DNA of 64,000 bases from Gemmatimonadaceae bacterium (lineage in GTDB: Bacteria > Gemmatimonadota > Gemmatimonadetes > Gemmatimonadales > Gemmatimonadaceae): NCBI GenBank assembly GCA_036496605.1, contig DASXKV010000054.1, positions 62,001-126,000 on the forward strand. The letters run 5' to 3'. The translations under genes were made by a program, and so were the position numbers. The notes beneath the pieces were generated by a model, which saw nothing but the letters and a program-made list of their open reading frames with translations, ran no database searches and had not been told where the DNA came from. Below, piece after piece: positions 1 to 13,013 of the stretch (the first letter of the stretch is position 1; each line of letters starts with the position of its first letter).

Positions 1-1939
1 CGGTGACGATCTCCGTCCAGTTCTTGCCGCCGTCTCGCGTCCGCCAGATGTGCGGGCGAAGATCATCGCGGCGGAAGGTGTTCACGGCGGCATACGCCGT
101 GTTCGCGTCGAAGTGCGACGCGTCCATGAGCGAGATCTTGCTCCACGGTGCGGCGCGGAGTACGGCCGGCGTCACGTCGCGCCAGTTCTTGCCGCCGTCC
201 GTCGTGAGATGTATGAGGCCGTCGTCACTTCCCGCCCAGATCACGTCCTCGCGCAATGGCGACAGCGCGAGAGTGTAGATCACGCCCGGATGGCGTGAAG
301 CAGCCACGGGCTCACCAGCGTACTTGCCGACATTCGGCGGCACGACCGAATCGGTGCGGGTGAGATCAGGACTGATCTGCTGCCAACTGCGTCCGCCGGT
401 GAGCGTTTTCCAAACCACGTTCGACGCGAAGAAGAGGGCGTGTGGATCGAGCGGCGAGAAAAGCAAGGGCGCGGTGCGGAGAACACGATAGTCACTCGCA
501 CGCAATGCCTTCGGCGCAATCTCCTGGACGTCCCCCGTGCGCCGATCATAGCGCGTCACTTTGCCACCGTACACGATGTCGGGATCGAGCGGATCGGGAG
601 CAACGTATCCGTACTCTTCGACTCCGACCGGATGCCAATCACGAAAAGTGATCTCACCGTCGTCGCCGCGGCTCGAGACGCACGCCGATCCCGACTCCTG
701 CTGACCGCTGCAGACGCGATACGGAAATGCGTTGTCGGTGATGACGTGATAGAATGCTGCCGTGGGCTGGTTGTACCACGAGCTCCAACTCTCGCCACCA
801 TTCACCGTCACGATCGCGCCCTGATCGCCGGCGACGAGCATCGTATTCGGATCGTTTGGGTTGATCCAGATCCTGTGATAATCGTCGCCGCCCGGCGCGC
901 CACGGAGCGCAGCGAAGGTCTTCCCCCCGTCGACGGACTTCCACGTCACCACGCTCGCCGTGTAGACGATGTCGGGATTCCTCGGGTCGACCTTGACCTC
1001 GGCGAAGTCCGACGCGCGGCCAGCGACGCGACTATCTTGAGTAACTTTATACCAGTTCTCGCCGGCATCGTCCGAGCGATAGAGACCGCTGTTGCGATTC
1101 GCGTCCACGGTCGCGAACATGCGGCTGGGCATCGTCGGCGCGACCGTGATACCGATGCGTCCGAGGCCGTCCTGCTCGAAGGTCGGAAGCCCCTTCCCGA
1201 TCTGACGCCAGGTCGTACCGCCATCGATCGATTTGAACAGGCCGCTGCCTGGCCCCGAGAACTGTCCATTCTCCCAGGGCGCCTGACGGGCCTCCCAAAG
1301 CACGGCGTACACGATCATCGGGTCGGCAGGGTCGAGAATGACGTCGACGCCGCCGGTGCTCTCGTCCTTGTATAGAACTTTCTCGAACATGGAACCGCCG
1401 TTGCTGGATCGGTAGATCCCTCGCTCGGCGTTCGGCCCGTACGGATGACCGAGGACCGCGACGAAAAGGCGATTCGGGTCGCGTGGATCGACGACGATCT
1501 GCGGTATTTGCTGACCGTCGCGCAGTCCCAGATGCGACCACGACTTCCCGCCATCGGTCGACTTGTAGATCCCGTCGCCCGTCGAGAGGTCCGGTCGCTG
1601 CAAGCCTTCGCCGCTGCCGACATAGACCACACTCGGATTCGAGGGCGCGATCGCGATGGCGCCGATCGAGCCTGTCGGTTGGTCATCGAAGATCGGCTTC
1701 CAGGTGCGACCGTAATCAGTGGTCTTCCAGACGCCGCCGTCGACCACGCCGATATAGAAGACGTTAGGCTGATTCGGGATTCCCGCCGCGGCCTTGGTGC
1801 GGCTCGCGCGGTGCGGGCCGATCATGCGCCACTTCATCTCCCCGAACAGCTGCGGAGCGACCTGTTGTGCTTTGAGTGCAGATGCGACGAGTGTAAGAAG
1901 GACTGCCATCCTGAGCGACGCAAGAAGTTGTCTCATCAT
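1..1939 (-). CDS. Exported BNR/sortilin-type beta-propeller protein (partial)
   Basis: The reading frame is open from an ATG at 1939 to the left edge of the window, so the C-terminus is missing; about 646 residues are visible. The N-terminus (MMRQLLASLRMAVLL, ending near ALKAQQ) looks like a Sec signal peptide. The body contains repeated BNR/Asp-box motifs such as GIYKSTDGGKSW, GLYRSDDAGENW and TRDGGKNW, each preceded by a WxxG/DPxxP strand, as in VPS10/sortilin-like and xyloglucanase-like propellers. The start overlaps the stop codon of the upstream acetamidase gene (ATGA), so the two are probably translated together. Members of this family are often labelled glycosyl hydrolase, but no catalytic residue is identifiable here, so the enzymatic role is open. 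Confidence 0.85.
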   Translation of the reverse strand, partial: MMRQLLASLRMAVLLTLVASALKAQQVAPQLFGEMKWRMIGPHRASRTKAAAGIPNQPNVFYIGVVDGGVWKTTDYGRTWKPIFDDQPTGSIGAIAIAPSNPSVVYVGSGEGLQRPDLSTGDGIYKSTDGGKSWSHLGLRDGQQIPQIVVDPRDPNRLFVAVLGHPYGPNAERGIYRSSNGGSMFEKVLYKDESTGGVDVILDPADPMIVYAVLWEARQAPWENGQFSGPGSGLFKSIDGGTTWRQIGKGLPTFEQDGLGRIGITVAPTMPSRMFATVDANRNSGLYRSDDAGENWYKVTQDSRVAGRASDFAEVKVDPRNPDIVYTASVVTWKSVDGGKTFAALRGAPGGDDYHRIWINPNDPNTMLVAGDQGAIVTVNGGESWSSWYNQPTAAFYHVITDNAFPYRVCSGQQESGSACVSSRGDDGEITFRDWHPVGVEEYGYVAPDPLDPDIVYGGKVTRYDRRTGDVQEIAPKALRASDYRVLRTAPLLFSPLDPHALFFASNVVWKTLTGGRSWQQISPDLTRTDSVVPPNVGKYAGEPVAASRHPGVIYTLALSPLREDVIWAGSDDGLIHLTTDGGKNWRDVTPAVLRAAPWSKISLMDASHFDANTAYAAVNTFRRDDLRPHIWRTRDGGKNWTEIVT

Positions 1940-2943
1940 TTGAAAATGTTCTTGGGAATCATGACGTGGACGCCGAGCGTCCCGTCGACGAGCTCGGTGA
2001 TATCGACATCGCACGCGACGCTTGTGAGCATATAGGCATCGTCGCGCGACAAGCCCTTCGTTGTGACGAGAAAGTTGATCGCCTCGCGCACGGCTTGCTT
2101 CGTCGCCGTGACGAGATTCGAGTCGATGCCCATCGTGATCCAGTGTGTCGGTGTCTCGGCTCGCGGCATTGTGAGATGCAGATCCTTACGGACGATGAGC
2201 TTGAAGCGCCCCGTGAGCGACGTCTCCATCGCGGTGATGTCCACCTCGCCATTGCCCTGCCCTGCGTGGCCGTCGCCGATCTCGAGAAGCGCACCCTTGG
2301 CCCAGACCGGGATGTACAGGGTCGTTCCGGCGACGAGCTCCTTGTTGTCGAGATTCCCGGCGTGAATGCCGGGCGGCGCGCTGCTGATCCGGCCCATCGA
2401 CGCTGGTGGCGCAACACCGATACTCCCGAAGAACGGATGCAGCGGCACCGTTATCCCAGGCGCGAATTGCGCCGTCATGTGCTTTTTGTCGAGCGGGATG
2501 ATCTTCGTTTTAGCGTATTCGTAATCCTCGGGCAGGAAGCCGCGACGAGGGCCGAAGCCATTGTAGGCATACGGAATCGCAAGTTCGATCGACTCGATGC
2601 GGATCTCGAGAACGTCGCCCGAGTCCGCGCCTTCGACATAGATCGGGCCCGTGAGGATATGTCCACCGGGCCCGCGGACTTTCACCGAATCGTAGATCGC
2701 GCGAAGGGATGTCTGGATGTCCGCCGGCTTCACGCCGACCTGCTCGAGACGCGTCGGACTGGACGTGATTTCCGTCCCGACGATGACCTCGTCGCCCGAG
2801 TGTACGCGAAGGACCGGTGTCGCTGCTGCATCGTAGTAACCGAAGGCCACGGTGGCCGGCGACGGCATGAGGGTATGGACGCGCTGCGCATGCGCTACGG
2901 CCGCGCTCGCAAGCATTGTGAGTGTTATCGCGAGTCGAGTCAT
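1936..2943 (-). CDS. Exported acetamidase/formamidase family protein
   Basis: The protein has 335 residues with a signal peptide (MTRLAITLTMLASAAVAHAQ). The FmdA/AmdA family core is recognisable: HSGDEVIV near residue 50, GPIYVEGADSGDVLEI near 100, PPGIHAGNLDNKEL near 190, and the hallmark GDGHAGQGNGEVD near 225. Family members hydrolyse short-chain amides to the acid and ammonia; most are cytoplasmic, so the signal peptide puts this one outside the membrane, and its natural substrate is unknown. The gene is coupled through an ATGA overlap to the downstream BNR propeller. It is divergent from the chemoreceptor gene, so a promoter should lie between 2944 and about 3078. Confidence 0.9.
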   Translation of the reverse strand: MTRLAITLTMLASAAVAHAQRVHTLMPSPATVAFGYYDAAATPVLRVHSGDEVIVGTEITSSPTRLEQVGVKPADIQTSLRAIYDSVKVRGPGGHILTGPIYVEGADSGDVLEIRIESIELAIPYAYNGFGPRRGFLPEDYEYAKTKIIPLDKKHMTAQFAPGITVPLHPFFGSIGVAPPASMGRISSAPPGIHAGNLDNKELVAGTTLYIPVWAKGALLEIGDGHAGQGNGEVDITAMETSLTGRFKLIVRKDLHLTMPRAETPTHWITMGIDSNLVTATKQAVREAINFLVTTKGLSRDDAYMLTSVACDVDITELVDGTLGVHVMIPKNIFK

Positions 2944-3078
2944 GTTCCGGAGAAGTGATGTGTCGCAGTCGGTCAGATGAGCCGGGCGAAAGGTGCGTAG
3001 AGCCGCGCGACGGTGCCAGAGGCGTGTTACACGGCACTCTCGCGGGCGTCATCTGCAGTGAGCCAACTGCCTCCGAAA

Positions 3079-4902
3079 ATGCCGATCCGCACTCCTGCCC
3101 GTGGCGCGAACGAGTCGCGGCAGAGCGGAGCCAATCCGCTCCGGGAGAAGGCGTTCGCGGCGCTCCACGGGGTGACGCGCGAGCTGAGCATCCAGCGCAA
3201 GATTCGCTTGCTGCCGACGATCGGCGGCGCGGCCATGTTCGCCATTCTCGTGATGACGATCGCGTTCGGAATGTTGAGCCGTCACAGCACAACGCGGATC
3301 CGCGACGGTTATTACCCGTCGGCACGGCTCAGCGCCGACCTGCGCGAGCGACTCGCGGCAATGGAGCACCGCTTTGATGATGCCAGCATCACGAAGCAAC
3401 CGCAGGCGCTCAGAGACGCCGACACACAGCTCGACTCGGTGATCCGAGAGCTGGACGCCGCGCGAAAAAACCCCGTGCTCGACGTCCCAACAATCGAAGC
3501 GCTGCGGACGGCCGTGCGGCACTATCATGCATCCGCACGGCGCGTGAGCGAGCGCATGATCGCCGGTGAAACCGGCGACAGCATCGCGGACGCCACGGCG
3601 TGGACCACGAAGCAATACGATGCGCTCCGTGCCGAACTGGACGCGACCGCCGTCGCCGATCAGGAGCGCATCGAGAGCGCCTTCACGTCAGCAAGCCGAC
3701 TCGAGCTCGCGACCTCGATCGCCATCGGGATCGTAGCGTTAGGCGCCGTCGCGTTTCTGTGGGTGCTGTCGCTCTTCACGGAGGAACTATTGACGCGCAC
3801 GCTCACCGATCCGATCGGCGAAGCGGCACACGTCGCCGACCGCCTCGCGCGCGGCGACGTGACGGTCACGATTCCTTCGAGCGTCGATGGCGAGGTGGGG
3901 CGGCTGCTGCGCGCGATGGAACAGATGGTCCAGTACCTGAAGGAGATGGCGACGGCCGCGGAGGCAATCGCCGCGGGCGACGTCACCGTGCACATGGAGC
4001 CGCGTTCGGCGCAGGACGCCTTCGGCGTCGCGTTCCGGCACATGACGCAGTATCTGCAGTCGATGGCGCAGGTGGCGGACAGCGTCTCGGCGGGAAACCT
4101 CGCGCAAGCGGTCGAGCCGCGCTCGTCCGCCGACACGTTCGGCCGTGCGTTCGCGTCGATGATCGGTACCTTGTCGACGGCCGTCGCCGAATTGCGCGGC
4201 GCGGCGCAGGCGATCGCCGGCGCCGCGGCCGAGGTGGCGTCGTCGGCGCAGGAGCTCTCGCAGAGCACCTCGGACGAAGCGGCCGTCGTGCAGCAGGCCA
4301 GCGCCGCAATCGACCGCGTGCATTCGCTCGTTAGGCGAAACGCCGAGACGAGCCGTGAGACGGAGGAGCTGGCGCAGCGTGGCGCGAACGACGCCGAGCA
4401 GAGCGGCCACGCGACGCAGGACACCTTGCGCGCAATGCATCGCATCACCGAGCGGATCTCCGCCGTCGGTGAGATCGCGACGCAAACGAACCTCCTCGCG
4501 CTCAACGCGGCGATCGAGGCTGCGCGCGCCGGCGAGCATGGCCGCGGCTTCGCCGTCGTCGCTGCGGAAGTCCGTCAATTGGCCGAGGGCAGTCATCAGG
4601 CGGCGCAGGAGATCCAGACGCTCGTCTCCTCGAGTCATGGCGTCGCCCAGCGGTCGAGCGAACTGTTGACGACGCTCGTTCCGGCGATTGCGCAGACCGC
4701 GGCGCTCATGCAGCGCATCGCGTCGGCATCCGCGGAGCAGACGAATGGACTGAGCGAGGTGACGAGCGCGATGCGTGGCGTCGATCAGGCGACCCAACGG
4801 AACGCCGCCGCTGCGCAGCAACTCGCCGCGACAGCCGCGGAGATGTCGGCGCAGGCTGAAGTGCTTCAGGACTTGATTAGTACGTTCAAATTGGCGGCGT
4901 AG
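3079..4902 (+). CDS. Methyl-accepting chemotaxis protein with three tandem HAMP units
   Basis: This is a transmembrane chemoreceptor that would signal to CheA/CheW. Counting from the upstream in-frame GTG at 3013 (629 residues), transmembrane helix 1 spans about 67-89 and a helical periplasmic sensor about 95-225. Transmembrane helix 2 spans about 231-255, and three consecutive HAMP-like units fall at about 258-310, 311-349 and 350-390. The cytoplasmic hairpin tip is near 485-525 and includes [20 protein letters not shown]. The ATG at 3079 removes 22 residues that match nothing and is preferred, although neither start has a strong ribosome binding site. No che genes are adjacent. The alternation of acidic and GDVTV-type segments in each HAMP unit suggests internal duplication. 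Confidence 0.92.
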   Translation: MPIRTPARGANESRQSGANPLREKAFAALHGVTRELSIQRKIRLLPTIGGAAMFAILVMTIAFGMLSRHSTTRIRDGYYPSARLSADLRERLAAMEHRFDDASITKQPQALRDADTQLDSVIRELDAARKNPVLDVPTIEALRTAVRHYHASARRVSERMIAGETGDSIADATAWTTKQYDALRAELDATAVADQERIESAFTSASRLELATSIAIGIVALGAVAFLWVLSLFTEELLTRTLTDPIGEAAHVADRLARGDVTVTIPSSVDGEVGRLLRAMEQMVQYLKEMATAAEAIAAGDVTVHMEPRSAQDAFGVAFRHMTQYLQSMAQVADSVSAGNLAQAVEPRSSADTFGRAFASMIGTLSTAVAELRGAAQAIAGAAAEVASSAQELSQSTSDEAAVVQQASAAIDRVHSLVRRNAETSRETEELAQRGANDAEQSGHATQDTLRAMHRITERISAVGEIATQTNLLALNAAIEAARAGEHGRGFAVVAAEVRQLAEGSHQAAQEIQTLVSSSHGVAQRSSELLTTLVPAIAQTAALMQRIASASAEQTNGLSEVTSAMRGVDQATQRNAAAAQQLAATAAEMSAQAEVLQDLISTFKLAA

Positions 4903-4912
4903 CGCGTGGACG

Positions 4913-4984
4913 GCGGGAACCGCGGAAAGCATGAGGGGCGGAAGCCCCGTGAAATGCGGAAACCGCTTCATGCGCGGTTCCCGC
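4913..4984. repeat. Structured intergenic element, nested stems (three-way junction)
   Basis: It lies just after the chemoreceptor stop. The outer arm 4913-4924 (GCGGGAACCGCG) is the exact reverse complement of 4973-4984. Inside, GCATGA at 4929-4934 pairs with TCATGC at 4968-4973. Two hairpins sit in the middle: GGGGC/GCCCC (4935-4948, loop GGAA) and GCGG/CCGC (4956-4966, loop AAA). There is no T-tract, so a simple intrinsic terminator is not supported. It could be a structured RNA, a REP-like repeat or a protein-binding cruciform. No second copy was seen in the window. Confidence 0.55.
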
Positions 4985-5026
4985 GGTTCGCAACGCCAAG
5001 GAACACATTCTGCATGCCTTCGCTGC

Positions 5027-5677
5027 ATGACTGACGAAACAGCTCAACTTCGCCGCGAGATGGCAGGCACGCGCGACCGCATGGCGCGCGATATCGACGA
5101 ATTGCGCGATCGCGCCAGACGGCGAGTCGATGCCGGGCGATTGGTGCGTGAGCACCCATGGTCTGCGCTTGGCGCCGCGGTCGCGCTTGGTGCAGTCATC
5201 GGAGGTACCGGCGCCGATGAGAAGGTCGCGTCCGCCGCAGCGAGTGCCGTCACTGGCAGGACTGCGAAACGGCGATCTCACGAGGACCGCGACGAGAGCC
5301 AGGCGCCGGTCGTCGAGGAGCATCGCCATCGGCCCGGAATCGGCGAGCGACTGGTCGGAATGCTCGGCGCAACGGTGGCGGCCACGCTGGACCGCGTGAT
5401 CGATGAAGTGCGTGTCGCCTCACGCGAGTGGGGCGCGCGGAGGTCTCCCTCGATGCAGCGCGTGGCGCGACGAGCGCCCGTCGCCGCGGCCGCAGTGGTC
5501 GGGGCGGTGGGTCATGAAGGTGCGACCGACCGCGCCGTCGACGCCGTCCCTGTGCCTAACGAGATGGCACCTGCCGAGTTGGGGCTACGCGCTGAGGCGG
5601 TCGAGGCCGTCGGTGGCGGAACGCACGAGCCGCCCCTCGAGCCCGGAGCCGGCGAGCTCGGCGCGCGTTGGTCGTAG
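5027..5677 (+). CDS. DUF3618 family membrane-associated protein
   Basis: The protein has 216 residues. The N-terminus (LRREMAGTRDRMARDIDELRDR, roughly residues 6-28) matches the DUF3618 pattern of a short amphipathic coiled segment. It is followed by HPWSALGAAVALGAVIG, a glycine-zipper-like hydrophobic stretch resembling YqjD/ElaB-type inner-membrane proteins. A second hydrophobic segment is near residues 145-160 (APVAAAAVVGAVG). The C-terminal third is Ala/Glu/Gly-rich and poorly structured. The ATG at 5027 starts exactly at the DUF3618 segment; the frame is open upstream but would read through the hairpin region. The function is unknown in the family; a ribosome-hibernation or membrane-stress role is only suggested by YqjD. 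Confidence 0.75.
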   Translation: MTDETAQLRREMAGTRDRMARDIDELRDRARRRVDAGRLVREHPWSALGAAVALGAVIGGTGADEKVASAAASAVTGRTAKRRSHEDRDESQAPVVEEHRHRPGIGERLVGMLGATVAATLDRVIDEVRVASREWGARRSPSMQRVARRAPVAAAAVVGAVGHEGATDRAVDAVPVPNEMAPAELGLRAEAVEAVGGGTHEPPLEPGAGELGARWS

Positions 5678-5743
5678 ACGCCGCCGCGGTTGGTGATTAG
5701 TCGTGGGTGATGGGCGAATTCGGAGTCCCGCCAGCAACCGCCG

Positions 5744-6286
5744 TTAGGCGCGCATCTTTTCGAGGAACTTTTGCCGGAATTTCGCGACTTTCGGCGCGAT
5801 GACGACCTGGCAGTACGGCTGCTCGGCGTTGTTCGCGAAGTAGTCTTGATGATAGCGCTCGGCAGAATAGAACGTGGTGAGCGGTTCGATCTTCGTCACG
5901 ATCGGATCGTCCCATAGTTTCTCTGCCGTGATCTCGGCAATCACCTCGCGCGCCGTGCGCGCTTGCTCGTCCGAGTGCGTGAAGATCACCGAGCGATACT
6001 GAGTCCCGATGTCGGCGCCCTGACGATCCTCCGTCGTTGGATCATGGATCGTAAAGAAGACGTCGAGGAGCTCGCGGTACGTAACCTTTGTTGGATCGAA
6101 GGTGATCTGGACAACTTCGGCGTGCCCCGTCTGCCCGCTGCAGACTTCGCGATACGTCGGGTTCGGCGTCGTGCCACCCGCATACCCGGATTCCACTTTC
6201 TCTACGCCTCGCAGCTCGCGATAGACCGTATCGAGACACCAGAAACATCCGCCACCGAGCGTAGCTGACTCGCGCTCGCCTGTCAT
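5744..6286 (-). CDS. msrA: Peptide-methionine (S)-S-oxide reductase
   Basis: The protein has 180 residues and is a complete MsrA domain. The catalytic GCFWC motif is at residues 13-17 with the nucleophile Cys14. Further family motifs are GYAGG, GHAEVVQITFDP and FYSAERYHQDYF. It reduces methionine-S-sulfoxide in proteins using thioredoxin; no secretion signal is present, so it should be cytoplasmic. The start was chosen at 6286 because GGAGGAG lies about 9 bases upstream; the 35 residues encoded further upstream match nothing in the family. The stop codon TAA is inside a copy of the CGTTAGGC octamer. The next gene (membrane protein, 6374) is divergent. Confidence 0.95.
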   Translation of the reverse strand: MTGERESATLGGGCFWCLDTVYRELRGVEKVESGYAGGTTPNPTYREVCSGQTGHAEVVQITFDPTKVTYRELLDVFFTIHDPTTEDRQGADIGTQYRSVIFTHSDEQARTAREVIAEITAEKLWDDPIVTKIEPLTTFYSAERYHQDYFANNAEQPYCQVVIAPKVAKFRQKFLEKMRA

Positions 6287-6373
6287 TTTACACACTCCTC
6301 CTGATTTCTCTCCGAAAGTTATCGATGCTGTCCAGTCGAGCGGGGTACGGTCTTCACATGTAGCTTGAGCGCG

Positions 6374-7063
6374 ATGACCGGCCCGTCCCACTCCCCCCGC
6401 GCGGCATCAGCGCGTCAGCCCGAGCCGCGCTGGCCCGTGGCGATCGCGCTCCTCGCCGCCGCCAGTCTGCACTTCGTGTTGCCGCGCTCGCTCTTGATGG
6501 GGCCACCGTGGATGGTCCTCGGCGCGGTCGCGACTCTCATCGTTCTCGCGACGTATGCGCGCCGACGGCGGCGCTGGGCGCTCAACGAGCGGCTGAGCTA
6601 TTTCGCGCTTTTCGTACTGACGGCGGCGCTGATCTTCGGCCTCGCCGGGCTCCTGTGGGCTCTGCCTCGACGACTCGAAGCACCCGCGGCACTGCTCCGA
6701 TCAGCGGCAGTGCTGTGGGCGACGAACGTCGTGGTTTTCGCTGCCTGGTACTGGCGGCTCGACGCGGGCGGTCCCAACGCGCGAGATTTTCGCGACAAGC
6801 ACGTCCGGGGCGCGTTCCTCTTTCCTCAAATGCTGCTGCCCGGCGCCGACGAGGAGCTGACGCTGGCCGAGGATGCGTTGGACGCCAACTGGCGGCCGGG
6901 ATTCGTCGATTATTTGTTCCTCGCGTTCAACACGAGTACGGCCTTCTCACCGACCGACGTTCCGGTGCTTTCGCGATGGGCGAAGGGAATGATGATGGTG
7001 CAGTCGTGCATCTCGTTCACGAGCGTCGCCGTCATTGTCGCACGGGCCGTGAACATACTCTAA
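6374..7063 (+). CDS. Multi-pass inner-membrane protein, DUF1345-like
   Basis: The protein has 229 residues from ATG 6374 (an in-frame TTG three codons upstream is an alternative). About five hydrophobic segments are visible: 20-38, 43-60, 75-100, 110-128 and 205-228. Between segments four and five lies a soluble loop, and then GFVDYLFLAFNTSTAFSPTDVPV, which resembles the conserved DYLYFSFTIGTTFQ-SDV region of DUF1345 membrane proteins. The family has no established function. The gene is isolated: divergent from msrA and convergent with the next gene. Confidence 0.65.
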   Translation: MTGPSHSPRAASARQPEPRWPVAIALLAAASLHFVLPRSLLMGPPWMVLGAVATLIVLATYARRRRRWALNERLSYFALFVLTAALIFGLAGLLWALPRRLEAPAALLRSAAVLWATNVVVFAAWYWRLDAGGPNARDFRDKHVRGAFLFPQMLLPGADEELTLAEDALDANWRPGFVDYLFLAFNTSTAFSPTDVPVLSRWAKGMMMVQSCISFTSVAVIVARAVNIL

Positions 7064-7110
7064 TCTTCCGAGAAGTTCAGAGACCGGGCCTTCGCTCGTC
7101 GGATCGACAG

Positions 7111-7488
7111 TTATGACTTCGCTATTCGCGCACACGCTGCTTGTGCCACGATGGCGACACTCCACGCGAGTCCGGCCGCGAAGAGCAAAGTCACGGGAAA
7201 GAGCAGGCCCCACGGTAGAGCCAGCGCGCCGCCCGCGGCGCGCGCGAGCGCCCACGTACGTCCGTGCAGGCTGTCGATCACGAGCAGCAGCGCCCAGCCT
7301 CCGACCGCTCCCCACATCGCCTCGAGAGCCACTTCGGGGCGATCCCACCAGAATACGCCGGTGAGCACGGCCGCGAGCGGGACGATCCACCAGCCGACCA
7401 GCCAGCCGCCAAGCACGACGAGTGCACCGCACGCCAAAGCCGCGAGCGGCAATCGACGCGACGGTCGACGACGATGTGTGCCCGTCAT
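7111..7488 (-). CDS. Small membrane protein coupled to the acylase gene
   Basis: The protein has 125 residues. After a basic N-terminus ([12 protein letters not shown]) there are about four hydrophobic segments (13-33, 35-52, 58-72, 88-118), including WWDRPEVALEAMWGAVGGW. The ATG overlaps the stop of the penicillin-acylase gene (ATGA), so the pair should be translationally coupled. No family recognised. The context suggests a membrane partner or accessory of the acylase/histidine-kinase operon, but this is inference only. Confidence 0.75.
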   Translation of the reverse strand: MTGTHRRRPSRRLPLAALACGALVVLGGWLVGWWIVPLAAVLTGVFWWDRPEVALEAMWGAVGGWALLLVIDSLHGRTWALARAAGGALALPWGLLFPVTLLFAAGLAWSVAIVAQAACARIAKS

Positions 7489-10027
7489 TCGCGAGCCCTC
7501 AGGGTTAGGCGCGCCGAGGTCTCCTTGGCGCTCAGTTCGGGAATCCACTTCGGAACGACAAGCGCCTCGAGGTTGCCCTCGAGCCACTGCTGGAGATGAT
7601 TCTTGTAGCGCGAGCTCGCTGGATTTCCCGACTGACCACCGGGATATGTCCCCCATGCCTTGAGCTCGTTCGAGGAGAGCTCGACGACCATCCGCCAGCT
7701 CGGACCGAAGATTCCCGCGCCACTCGACGGGTTGAGCGTTCCGCGTCCGCCCTGCGTCGGGAGGTCGAGCGCCGACAGCGACGGCAGGCGCAACGGATGC
7801 CAGATGTTGACGTGCCGAACGCGGCTCCACGTCCATCCGTTCTTCGCCGGATCGCCATAGCGAGCGCGCGCCGTGTCGAGCGCGGCCGCGAGGCTCGCGG
7901 CGAGAATGTCGTCGCGCGTCTCTCGACGCGCCGTGCGCCGGTCGTCCCACCATTCGCTCGTCGAATCGGCGAGGAGCTCGGCGAGCACCTCGCTCGACGG
8001 AGTCACGACGCGTCGAATGCCGCCGCGGGTCGGCGCTCCCGGTGCGATGAGCTCGTCCCATGTTCGATTGACGAGATCTCCGTACGCAAGCTCGAACAAC
8101 ACCGCCCGTTTGTTGCCGGTCGTGTACTTGCGATCCCACTCGCCGAGGAGGCGCGCCGCCTCGGCGAGCCTCGTTGCGTCGACATCCGGAACGGGATGCG
8201 TAGCCGCCCGCTGCGCGGCATTGAGAAAATACGGGACGAAGAGATCGGCGAAGACGCTGCCTGGATCGGTCTGGAAACGCCGCATCTTGTCGACCGTCAT
8301 CGCGCTGTCGCCGCGAAGGAGTTGATTGATGCGTAGCGCGCGCCACGTCTCGTATTGTCCGCCGAACCAATAATTCGCCATGCGCGGATCGATCGGCTGC
8401 TGGTTCGCCGATGCGAGATAGCCCTGTTCCGGATCGCGTGCCTGCGGCGCGAACTCCACGGGGAGATAGCTGCGCCAGTCGCTGGCCGATGTCGTGCCGT
8501 CGCGAACAGTGAACCCACTTCCGCCGCCAGGCCTAACGGGAAAGCGACCCGTCGACCGGATGGCGATCGAGCCATGTCGATCGGCGACGAGCATGTTCTG
8601 CGCCGGTGAACGGAAGTACATGCCCATCACGCGCTGGAATTCGTCGACGTCCTTCGCCTTCGCCGCGAGACGGAAGCCTTCCGTCTCGTTCGACTGCTCG
8701 AGCACCGTCCAGCGCATCGACAGCCATTGCCCATTCTCGCGGCGGAGTGGTCCGCGATGCGTGAAGTACAGTGTGTCGACCGCGAGGATCTCGCCGCGCC
8801 GGCCGCGGTATTGCTCAATCCGCTGCTCGAGCGGCCGCCACGTGCCGTCCATGAAGTACTTGGTCGGGTGCTCGTCCTGATCGACTTTTTCGGTGTAGAA
8901 ATCGAGGACGTCCGCGCCCGTGTTCGTGAACGTCCACGCAATATCGCGATTGAAACCGAGGATGATCGCCGGCAGGCCAGGGATCGTGACGCCATAGACG
9001 TCGAGTGTGGCCGGCACCAAGAGCTGCGCCTCGTACCAGATCGAGGGAAGGCTCAACTCGAGATGCGGGTCGCCGGCGAGCAGTGCGTCGCCCGTCGCCG
9101 ACCGGCGCGGTGCGACCGCCCAATTATTGCTGGCGTAGGTTCGCGGCTCGTCGTTCCCCGTCGCCGCGGCGCTCGAGGGCATGTAGTCGTGAAGCGCAGC
9201 GATGAGCGTTTGTGAATCGACACTGTCCGGCGTGCCGGCGGGCGTGAGACGGGCAAAATCGAAGCGCGGCGCCTTCCGGCCGTTCGGCAGGATCGGCTCC
9301 TGAATCGGTGAGTTCTCGGGAAAGAGCGACGCGGCCGCGGCGGAGCCGACACGCGATGACGCGAGCGCACGCTCGAGCTCCGGCACGATGTAGGCAAGCG
9401 TCCATCCCATGCGGTTGAACAGCAGCAACGAGTTGAGCGGCTGCCACTTGGGCACGGCCTTGATTCCCAGCAGTCGAAATTCGAGCGGAAGTGCGTCGCG
9501 CGACATGTGGTCGATGTAGGCATTCACGCCGTCCGCGTATGCGCGCGTGAGCCGTGCCGTCTCCGGCGCCGTGGAGTCGATGAGCGCGAGCTTGCGCTCG
9601 GCAGACCACGGAATTGCGAGGCGCCGCATCTCCCGGTCGAGGGGCAATGCCTGCGGGCCGGCGATCTCGGTGAGTCGTCCGCTCGCCGCCATCGTTTGCA
9701 GCCAGAGCTGAAAGAGCCGGTCGCGCGCGACGACGTAGCCCAGCGCACGATAGGCATCGTCGTCCCTCGTCGCGAAGATGTGCGGCACGCCGCGCACGTC
9801 ATAGCGAATCTCGACTGTCGAGCCGAGCGTCGGCACCACATCACTCGCTTCGTTAGGCAGCTCGGCAGTCCGCGCCAGCGCCCAGACGCCGTGCGCGGGG
9901 TCGAGCAGGGGACCGAGTGCGGGCGCCCGACCGATGGGCCACGCTCCGATCCAGAGCAGCGCCGTGAATAGCACGACCCCGCCGATCGTTCGTGCGCCTT
10001 GCTTGCCAATTGGCAACGTGCCGACCT

Positions 10028-10031
<4 letters not shown>
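7485..10031 (-). CDS. Penicillin acylase family Ntn hydrolase
   Basis: The protein has 848 residues. An N-terminal hydrophobic segment ([17 protein letters not shown]) provides a signal or anchor, and the single-chain precursor layout is alpha chain, spacer, beta chain. The autocatalytic and nucleophilic serine is Ser301 in YASNNWAV, followed by the conserved [17 protein letters not shown]. Other family motifs are [30 protein letters not shown] and [20 protein letters not shown]. Family members cleave amide-linked acyl groups (beta-lactam side chains, N-acyl-homoserine lactones, other acyl amides) in the periplasm; the substrate cannot be read from sequence. The start ATG overlaps the kinase stop (ATGA), and the stop overlaps the next start, so it is the middle of a coupled set. 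Confidence 0.92.
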
Positions 10032-12949
<2,918 letters not shown>

Positions 12950-13013
12950 CCATGACCGACGGATGAGCGATGTGAAGGCAACGGCAAAGCTCCATATGCG
13001 TTCCCGCGTGCAC

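Noticed and set aside
440-1375. 311-residue plus-strand open frame opposite the BNR propeller
   Set aside because: It is the antisense of a clear propeller coding frame with repeated BNR motifs; its own translation is Arg/Val/Asp-rich without any family pattern, as expected for a high-GC shadow frame.
7111-8370. A 419-residue minus-strand frame covering the end of the acylase gene
   Set aside because: Only its last 125 codons (from 7488) look like a protein; the first part is a shadow of the acylase gene in another frame.
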